Source: Symsagittifera roscoffensis (Eukaryota; Xenacoelomorpha; Acoela; Convolutidae). Taken from it: a stretch of 64,000 nucleotides of DNA. Numbering within the stretch: position 1 is the first letter of the stretch; the number at the start of each line of letters is the position of its first letter. The translations under genes and the position numbers were made by a program. The stretch covers positions 1 through 64,000 of the forward strand of contig NW_026971027.1 of NCBI RefSeq assembly GCF_963678635.1, read 5' to 3'. This document shows positions 57,618-64,000 of the stretch, piece after piece. The notes below the pieces were generated by a model that saw only the letters and a list, made by a program, of their open reading frames with translations, was not told where the DNA came from and did no database searches.

Positions 57618-58528
57618 ATTTTGTCCCTATGATTAGGACAGTCAACAACATCATTTTGTTTTGAATTCTCAGTCATTTCATATCGAGTTTTAACCGGTAA
57701 AGCATATCCCAGCTTCCTCCCCCTCTGTATCGTGATTGGTATATCAAGAATATTCAACAAGACACTGACGCAGAGGCCGCTCTTCGTTATCGAGAAGGAT
57801 CTTCCTAAAACAGCAGCAATTTGACTATTAGGATTCGGGACTATGCACACATGCTTGTTGTCACTTAGTTCATTGTAATTTTTCATCCGCAAGCTTACAA
57901 TTGCTGCTTCGTTTGCCTTTAGCCTCACCCTCCTACTCAAGAACACCGGTGCTTTATTTTCATTCGCTATTATCAAATTTACCGGTTTTATTGCGTACCT
58001 CCTATCCTGGTTTCTTATCCTGAACATCGCATTGTTTAAATCAATCCTTACGTCAAAGTTCCTGATGAAGTCCCTGCCTAAAATGAATTGTTCAGACTCG
58101 TGCAGGTTTTCTACTACGAGAAAGCTCATCCACAGATTGTGTTCCCCCAGATTTAGGGCTATTATTGGTGTCCTGCCTAGCACCCGCAGCGCCCCTTTGT
58201 TGGATGCTGACAACCGTATTCTTGAGTCTATCAAGTCATCTTTGTCGAAGCCCATTCGCTCCCAAGTTTCGTTCGGTTTTATACTCAAGACCGCACCAGT
58301 ATCGAGTAACCCACGCAAGTAAGTCTTTTTACCACTTATGTAAAGCACGTGTGCTGATACGTCTGCCTCTGTCCCAATGTGCACTGCATCTTCCTCCAGC
58401 ATGGCAGAGTGTCCAATCGATCTCACCTTTAGTTCATCTCTTCCTACGTAGATCTGCCCTACTAGATCTTCATCGCATGTTATCATTGTTTTTGTGTAGA
58501 TGTTTATCCCATCTATATTTAGCATCAC
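57542..58528 (-). CDS. aspartic protease of pol
   Basis: 328 codons open, in frame with gag upstream across a TAA at 58553-58555. The catalytic Asp-Thr-Gly-Ala is at 58292-58303 and the only intact one of the four copies in this window. A Phe-Ile-Leu-Gly-Arg-Asp-Phe motif near 58075 fits the second conserved segment of retroviral-type proteases. Such a protease matures Gag and Pol as a dimer. The end (about 57650-57542) is the linker, cut short and out of frame with RT. Confidence 0.88.
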   Translation of the reverse strand: MMLNIDGINIYTKTMITCDEDLVGQIYVGRDELKVRSIGHSAMLEEDAVHIGTEADVSAHVLYISGKKTYLRGLLDTGAVLSIKPNETWERMGFDKDDLIDSRIRLSASNKGALRVLGRTPIIALNLGEHNLWMSFLVVENLHESEQFILGRDFIRNFDVRIDLNNAMFRIRNQDRRYAIKPVNLIIANENKAPVFLSRRVRLKANEAAIVSLRMKNYNELSDNKHVCIVPNPNSQIAAVLGRSFSITKSGLCVSVLLNILDIPITIQRGRKLGYALPVKTRYEMTENSKQNDVVDCPNHRDKICILRRLKKIPHTNRMRVEKRSKRY

Positions 58529-58552
58529 CTCATGCGGACCATAATTTTCTGT

Positions 58553-59407
58553 TTACCTGTTGTCAACTCGGACTGAATTGCTACCCCCTCTTGTGAGTAG
58601 TGCCCTGAGTTCTCTTGAAGTCGTTTGTGGGCTCATACCACTCAAGTATTCGGCGTACACATCAATGTGCATTATTGTCTGGTCGCTGGGTTCGCTCAAG
58701 TTTCTCGTCACCTCGTGGCCACCCACGGTGATTTTTGACATTATTCTAGCTCCGATTTTCGTTATGCCGAATGGCTTTCCCGTCACCATTTTCACAAGGT
58801 TGCAGTTTCCACTCTTTGTCGACCCCGCTACAGCCTCTGGTGTTGAGCAAGCTAATGCTTCATTGAATTTCTGTCTATCGATCTCCTGCTCTAGTCGTTG
58901 TTCTATTTCTTTTGCCGCCAGGTCCTGCTTCACCTTATTGATAGCTTCCGCCGCCGCTTTCTCATAATTTATCTCTAGAGTGTTCCTGGCTGTGGCCTCT
59001 AATGCACTATTAACTTGCGTTACAGCTTTCACTGTTTTCGTCGGCAGTTCCGTGCTCGGTGCTCCTAAGTTTTTTGTTTCAAACTCGGTTTGTCTATTCC
59101 GCTGATTCTGCACCGCCGCTAATGCCAATTTATGTTTGGGGTGACTCTGGTCCTTGACCGCCTCCCAAAACAAAGGACAATCCATCCTGAAGTGCCCTTC
59201 CTGATTCCAGAAGAAGCATCTTGCACCTATCTTGATGATTAAGCCACTGTAGTACTCGTGCTCTTCCATCTGGCTCATGTCCTCCTCATCTGGTGCGTAT
59301 CGTAGACTCTTCATGCCCTGTTTGTATGTTGGGCAATCAGCCACGTGGTGATCAGCTGACCCGCAATTCGCGCATGATCTACGTTTGTCCATGTCATCTC
59401 TAGGCAT
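58553..59407 (-). CDS. gag nucleocapsid region with zinc knuckles
   Basis: 284 codons open, in frame with the capsid part across a TAA at 59468-59470. The first knuckle, Cys-X2-Cys-X4-His-X4-Cys, is complete (near 59375). The second (near 59220) reads Cys-X2-Trp-X4-His-X4-Cys; element B has Cys at that place. A Lys/Glu/Ala-rich helical tail leads into the protease. Zinc knuckles bind RNA in Gag. Confidence 0.85.
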   Translation of the reverse strand: MPRDDMDKRRSCANCGSADHHVADCPTYKQGMKSLRYAPDEEDMSQMEEHEYYSGLIIKIGARCFFWNQEGHFRMDCPLFWEAVKDQSHPKHKLALAAVQNQRNRQTEFETKNLGAPSTELPTKTVKAVTQVNSALEATARNTLEINYEKAAAEAINKVKQDLAAKEIEQRLEQEIDRQKFNEALACSTPEAVAGSTKSGNCNLVKMVTGKPFGITKIGARIMSKITVGGHEVTRNLSEPSDQTIMHIDVYAEYLSGMSPQTTSRELRALLTRGGSNSVRVDNR

Positions 59408-59467
59408 GTACCATGATGACCTTTGAGGTTGGCTCCCCCCTTGCGTATTCCTGTTATCTGAATACGA

Positions 59468-59782
59468 TTATTTCTTGGGTTTCATTAGCATGTACTCTCT
59501 CGACTTCTGTCTCATCTCTTCCGGAGTCGTTGCGCTATCTTTCGACAATGTATAGTGTGTTGCTAAAATTGTTCTCAAGTCATTAATCTTTACCCCATCA
59601 ATGAACTTCGAAGCGATGCTAAAGTTTCTTCTGTTCGTCGACTCTTCAGGGTCACTCCTTCTTCTCAAGCTATTGAGGTCATCCAGGAACCGATCAATCG
59701 ATTCATCGTCCCTTTGCCTTCTCTTTTCAAATCGCATCATCGCTTGGTGACCCTTGATGCCCGACCCAAATCGATTCAACAA
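59468..59782 (-). CDS. gag capsid C-terminal part
   Basis: 104 codons, in the same frame as the preceding gag piece but separated by a TAA at 59786-59788, where element B has Asp. Content: Leu-Asn-Arg-Phe-Gly-Ser-Gly, a Lys-Arg-Arg-Gln-Arg basic helix and a Phe-Leu-Asp-Asp-Leu helix, typical of the retrotransposon gag family. It ends at another TAA after Lys-Pro-Lys-Lys. Confidence 0.85.
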   Translation of the reverse strand: MLNRFGSGIKGHQAMMRFEKRRQRDDESIDRFLDDLNSLRRRSDPEESTNRRNFSIASKFIDGVKINDLRTILATHYTLSKDSATTPEEMRQKSREYMLMKPKK

Positions 59783-59785
59783 TCT

Positions 59786-61264
59786 TTAAAAGATTTTATC
59801 CGCTGTGTCGCGTTCTTCTTCTTTCTTTGCAACCACGCATTTCAACGCCGTGCCTTCCAAGTTGATGAGTATCGCTGTGCACGCTTGTCTCTCATCATTC
59901 AAGTTGTCTTGTTCTAAATGTAATCTCATAACCTCTACCCAAGTGTCAATACATCCATCCGAATCATCCTTGAATTCCTTTGGTTTTTTGAATGTTTTCC
60001 TGGACTTGCCCCCTCCCCTATCACTCGAGTCAGTGTCCCTCGTAGCGAAGGCTTCTAGTGTCCTGTTCATCATCTCCCCAGTGCTTGCCCACGTCATGGC
60101 ATCTGGCCCTGCCTTGCTGTGAGTTGTGGAGTCCCCTGGACCATTCGTTGTATTTGCTGTTCCACTTTTCATAATTGTTTTGGCAGCTACTGGTGCTGTG
60201 CTCACCGCATCACGGGTTAAAGGCAACGGTGTCGATTGCCGTTTGTTCCGTTGTGGTTCCACGAAGTCAACTCTGTTGCCTTGCGAGCGATCCGCTGCCG
60301 GCCTGTCTTGTGACGTAGAGTTTCTCAAGATTGCATCCAATTTTGCCTGTATTGCACATGAACTTTCGGCCTGGTTACTGCTCATTGCGTCCATTCTCGT
60401 TTCCAGACTCCCACACTGGCTGTTGACATCATCATATCGTTTTTTCATTTGTTGCAATTCTTTTTTGATTTTCTTCTCTCGTTCTTCGTCAGTGGCATTT
60501 ACCTCGCCTGACATCTGCTGAATCTTTTCCTCAGTTGCCCTGGCCAGGTTGAAATAGTTGTCCAGGTACTCGTGTTTGTTGTATCTTAATTCTTTTCTTA
60601 TTACTTCTCTATCCTCCTCACTGTGCTTCAGTTTCTTGTCGATCTGATCTAGCTTTGCCATCAAATCGCCCAGCTCAAGAGAAGTTGTTCCATGGTCCAC
60701 TGTTGCCCTGTTGTTGCCTGCTGCTCCCGGTCTGACTTGGATTTCGCTTTGGTCGGCGTCTGTCGTTTTCGTGAGAACTGTTCCAAATGTTTTGCCTCTC
60801 TCGGCTTTCAGCTCTTTCGCTACTGCGTCCCTCGACTTCATTCCGACCATCATCGCCAATCTTTCAGTAAAAGACGTTCTTTTTGCTTGAGAGTCGTCCT
60901 TCACCGTTTTTGGCGTGTTGCCTGTTGTGTCTTCCACCTTGTCTGTCGGCGAGAACTCCATTGGCTTTAGATTTGGCTCTTCTGCATTCGGCATCGGTGA
61001 TGACTCCGTCGTTTTCTTCTCCACCTCGTCCACACTCTGGTCTGGTGTCTCTAGATCGATCTCAATGGCAGGCTCCGTCTGTTTCTCTTTAGCACCGTCT
61101 TTCGTCTTGTTTTCTGTATTACTCCTCGTGCTGACCATGCTAACTGAAAAGTTTCTCTTTGTTATCTTTGGGCCCATTGATGTCGTTTTACGTAGCGACG
61201 AGTTATACTTTGTCTTTGATTCGGATGATCTTTTTTCAGCCACCTGTACCCTACTCCATCTCAT
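59786..61264 (-). CDS. gag N-terminal part
   Basis: 492 codons from an ATG at 61264. The first 170 residues are Ser/Thr/Glu/Lys-rich and probably disordered. Residues about 210-330 are charged and probably coiled coil. A Pro/Thr-rich stretch follows, and the start of the capsid-like domain is near residue 425 (Asp-Gly-Cys-Ile-Asp-Thr-Trp). The N-terminal half differs strongly from that of element B. This is the longest single frame in the window. Confidence 0.85.
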   Translation of the reverse strand: MRWSRVQVAEKRSSESKTKYNSSLRKTTSMGPKITKRNFSVSMVSTRSNTENKTKDGAKEKQTEPAIEIDLETPDQSVDEVEKKTTESSPMPNAEEPNLKPMEFSPTDKVEDTTGNTPKTVKDDSQAKRTSFTERLAMMVGMKSRDAVAKELKAERGKTFGTVLTKTTDADQSEIQVRPGAAGNNRATVDHGTTSLELGDLMAKLDQIDKKLKHSEEDREVIRKELRYNKHEYLDNYFNLARATEEKIQQMSGEVNATDEEREKKIKKELQQMKKRYDDVNSQCGSLETRMDAMSSNQAESSCAIQAKLDAILRNSTSQDRPAADRSQGNRVDFVEPQRNKRQSTPLPLTRDAVSTAPVAAKTIMKSGTANTTNGPGDSTTHSKAGPDAMTWASTGEMMNRTLEAFATRDTDSSDRGGGKSRKTFKKPKEFKDDSDGCIDTWVEVMRLHLEQDNLNDERQACTAILINLEGTALKCVVAKKEEERDTADKIF

Positions 61265-61570
61265 GATTTTTATTTACAATTGTTCCTATTTACAGTATTA
61301 CTATATACACAATTCTATTCTAAGAAAAAAATCTTTTGTGAAAAAATTAACAAAAGGTTATATACAGCGTGATAAGAACAATGTTCCCAGTTCTCTTTCA
61401 AACCTTTTGAAAAACTTTCCTTATTTGTGACCATAACCGTATCGGGTTCCGACTAGTCCTATTTTTTTTTAATTCTGCGATTAGATTTTTTATTTGTCTT
61501 AAAACTCTTATTGTAGCGTTGCCCCAATTTTTTATACCGATCCAAGACTTCGAGTTACTTTCCCTACTCT

Positions 61571-62190
61571 TCTTTGTCCTGTCCCAAGCTTTCTCTCTAA
61601 TGTCCCAAGACTGCTCGGTACTGCCCCAGTACTTCTTGTTAGTGTCCCAAGACCCCTGTCCCAAGTCTACTGTCCCAAACTAGTGTCCCAAGACTACTGT
61701 CCCAAGAGTACTGTCCCAAGACTACTGTCCCAAGACTAGTGTCCCAAGTCTGCTATCCCAAGACCACTGTCCCAAGACTACTGTCCCAAGACCACTGTCC
61801 CAAGACTACTGTCCCAAGACTACTGTCCCAAGACTATGTTCCCAAGACCACTGTCCCAAGACTACTGTCCCAAGACCACTGTCTCAAGACAACTGTCCCA
61901 AGACCACTGTCCCAAGACCACTGTCCCAAGACAACTGTCCCAAGACCACTGTCCCAAGACCACTGTCCCGAGACCACTGTCCCAAAACCTCTGTCCCAAG
62001 ACTACTGTGCCAAGACCACTGTCCCAAGACTAGTGTCCCAAGACCATACCGTCCCAAGACTATACCGTCCCAAGGCTGTACTATCCCAAGACTGTACCAA
62101 GACTGCTCTGGCCCAAGACTGCACTGTCCCAAGACTGTCCCCAGATTGCACTGTCCCAAGACTTCTTTGGTACTGTCCCAAGACTTATCA
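61571..62190. repeat. 14 bp minisatellite
   Basis: About 40 units of ACTGTCCCAAGACC with C/T variation at the end, very regular from about 61690 to 62040 and degenerate at both edges. Because 14 is not a multiple of three, all frames repeat every 42 bases, giving long but meaningless frames on both strands. It lies 300-900 bases upstream of gag. Confidence 0.95.
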
Positions 62191-63027
62191 CCAAGTGTCT
62201 GAGCAGTAGGATCTCTTCTTCTTCGTTGTAGGGACCTCTTGAATCACTGTACCTTGTACCACCACTTGAGCTCTAGTAAAAATTTTCCCAAAAACCCTCT
62301 CTTAATGGCCAAAGGCTTCGAATGCTGACCCCTCTGTGTTTTAACTCTTTTTCGATGTTTCAAGCAATTTGAAATCAAAATTTTTCGCAGTTATCTTGTG
62401 ATCACCTGTTCGGTCAAAAACCAATAACAATTTTTTTACCAAGACGTAAAATTTTAAACAGAAAAATAAATAAAAACAGAGATGTACTCACCTAAAATTC
62501 AAAGGTGATAGATGTCAACCTTTTGTCGAAAAAAAAACGTCTGGTACCTGATCGCACGCAGTTTCCTCCCCCCTGCTAACGATCTTATGGGGTATCACAA
62601 AAACTGTCTATGTCCGTTCCCCCCTACCGATCCGACCAGGGTACCTAGCTTAACTCGATGTTGAATTTGGATATCCGCTTCTTATAACCAACGCGTGTAA
62701 GTATCTAATGTAACTAAATCAACGATGTCGATTAATTAGTTACTCTAATTTCCTCCCTTTTTACAATTTACAACCACCAACCTCTAACCTAATCCGCCCC
62801 CCTTCTAACCTCTCCCCTCTTTAGCCCCACTTCTTAAACCTAAAATTACCTTAAGCGCCGGGTGCTAAACCTCTTGAGAGAAGACCGTAGACCTGTCTCC
62901 AGGCCTGCTTGTGTAAAAACGTTCCTCAAAACCGGGGTTATCCATTATCCAATTTTACACTTATCTCCTATAATGTAATGTGGGTTTTAACGATACCCGT
63001 TTTGACCAACTTGAGAACTCGAGAACA

Positions 63028-63240
63028 GCCAAATCCTGCTGGACCACTTTCCCACTCGGCTGGTCACCTCTTCCAGTCAAGTCTCCTAGTGGTTCAGCCC
63101 AAATCCTCCTGAACCGCTTTCCCACTCGGCTGGTCACCTCTTCCAGTCAAGTCTCCTATTGGTTCAGCCCAAATCCTCCTGAACCACTTTCCCACTCGGC
63201 TGGTCACCTCTTCCAGTCAAGTCTCCTAGTTGTCCAGCTA
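63028..63240. repeat. three 70 bp tandem repeats
   Basis: The word CCCACTCGGCTGGTCACCTC occurs at 63051, 63121 and 63191, exactly 70 bases apart, inside near-identical units. The 95-codon frame across it is a by-product. It lies in the leader of the minus-strand element. Confidence 0.95.
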
Positions 63241-63707
63241 AGTTCCAAGCTATCTGAAAACCCTTAACAACGCCCCACACTCGGGCACTTTATTGAGGTT
63301 GCTGGATTAGATTGCTAGGTTGATTGAAACAATCGGTCTCATAAAACAATATGGGTATACTATTCAATTAATATAAAGGTTTGAGCCAACTAATCTGGTG
63401 TCAAAGTCACTGTCTTTTTTCGTTTTATGGTTTTTGTTCCTTTTTCTATTCTTTTTTGGTTTTTGTTTCGCTTTTTGTCTTTTTTTTCGTGTTTTTGTCC
63501 CCCTAGTTACCCCCATTTACTCGGTTAGCTAAGCCTCGTTCGGAGAGCGTACTAGGAAGTTTTCTCGAGTTTTCTTAAAAAGCTATCACGGTACAACCGG
63601 AAGGTTTGAACGTTCCCGCCGAACCGTACCACCGGTACTCTAGAATGGGCATGCAGCCCGGAGCTGTGTCAAGTGGGTTCGACTTCGTAGTCTTGATGTC
63701 GTAAAAA

Positions 63708-63722
63708 CACCCAGGAGCGCCA
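63708..63722 (-). promoter_or_regulatory. candidate primer-binding site of the minus-strand element
   Basis: On the minus strand TGGCGCTCCTGGGTG lies 11 bases after the LTR-like end at 63734. The same 15-mer lies in the equivalent place of element B (19996-20010). The tRNA partner is not identified. Confidence 0.5.
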
Positions 63723-63733
63723 TAAAAACACTA

Positions 63734-64000
63734 TGTAACATTCGTCTACTTCGGTCACATTTGAGGCTTAAGAAAAATAGGCCCTATAACCATTGGCTCT
63801 AGAGTCAGGGACACTATCTCTTGTGTTTTTCTACCTCAAAACGATCGGAGCCAATTCGGTTCACTTGCGACATGAGACTACAACCCGTTACAGCTTGAAG
63901 GCCACTACTAAAATATCCCCCACTCTAGAAATAAGAACGTCCCCATACTTAGGTCTCAAAACACCCAAAATACACGAACGCCGTTAAAATCCGGGTCGGA
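63734..64000 (-). repeat. LTR-like block, candidate 5' LTR, cut by window end
   Basis: From TGTAACATTCGTC to the window end it matches 42394-42660 with about 14 differences in 267 bases, roughly 95% identity. On the minus strand it ends TTACA, immediately upstream of the primer-site-like 15-mer, which is the position of a 5' LTR. The 64-codon frame inside is not a gene. Confidence 0.65.

Larger units (their letters stand above)
61265..63707 (-). other. leader of the minus-strand element
   Basis: Non-coding. It contains the 14 bp minisatellite, a middle stretch (62200-62880) with nothing recognised, the 70 bp repeats, and a T-rich stretch (63410-63500) whose reverse complement resembles 20220-20370 in the leader of element B. 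Confidence 0.6.
42394..64000 (-). mobile_element. candidate giant Ty3/gypsy-type element, minus strand (extent inferred)
   Basis: Certain part: gag to macro domain, 61264-52800, with Ty3/gypsy domain order. Inferred part: 5' LTR at 63734 and beyond, primer site at 63708-63722, a 2.4 kb leader, the accessory block 52278-43670, and a 3' LTR at 42394-42755. This would give an internal region of about 21 kb. The 3' boundary is uncertain, because the LTR-like block there also closes a tandem repeat unit and no polypurine tract is evident. At least six in-frame stops and several frameshifts show the element is no longer autonomous. Confidence 0.45.

Noticed and set aside
61739-62209. 156-codon frame with a repeated Pro-Lys-Thr-Thr-Val-Pro motif
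   Set aside because: It is a translation of the 14 bp minisatellite. All frames on both strands repeat there, so openness is no evidence of coding.
63028-63240. CRISPR-like array
   Set aside because: The units are direct tandem repeats without unique spacers, and the context is a eukaryotic retrotransposon leader.

Overview
This is eukaryotic DNA, probably animal, made almost entirely of mobile elements. It has long AT-rich non-coding stretches, large near-identical tandem duplications and several decayed Ty3/gypsy-type LTR retrotransposons. I see no bacterial gene organisation, no rRNA or tRNA gene, and no gene I can assign confidently to the host. The polyprotein style reminds me of gypsy elements in cnidarian assemblies; that is recollection, not a search, and the species remains open.

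Layout. 1-1390: AT-rich DNA. 1391-15497: two head-to-tail copies of a 7.05 kb segment, about 99.6% identical by eye, each holding 4.5 kb of non-coding leader and a broken gag-protease. Only the second copy runs on into reverse transcriptase (RT) and RNase H, to about 18325. 18326-35100: a second plus-strand element (B), with a candidate 5' LTR (19605-19983), a primer-binding-like site (19996-20010), a long leader, degenerate gag, protease, RT, RNase H and integrase, a macro-domain-like 3' end, and then an SGNH-hydrolase pseudogene. 36009-42755: two copies of a 3.37 kb unit, each ending in a 360 bp LTR-like block. 43670-52278: a compact minus-strand block of about eight closely spaced or overlapping ORFs, two of them SGNH-hydrolase-like and the rest unrecognised. 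52800-61264: the best-preserved gypsy gag-pol (minus strand), again ending in a macro-like domain. 61265-63733: its leader, with a 14 bp minisatellite, 70 bp repeats and a primer-binding-like site. 63734-64000: an LTR-like block cut by the window end.

How the parts fit. In both well-developed elements (B on plus, the other on minus) the order is gag, protease, RT, RNase H, integrase, acidic linker, macro-like domain, about 0.5 kb gap, then a coiled-coil plus SGNH-hydrolase gene. Finding the same order twice in opposite orientations suggests that the macro and SGNH modules travel with the retrotransposon. If the minus-strand element runs from the LTR-like block at 63734 to the one at 42394-42755, its internal region is about 21 kb, of which 8.6 kb is an accessory gene block with virus-like spacing. 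No copy is intact: each shows stops, frameshifts or deletions.
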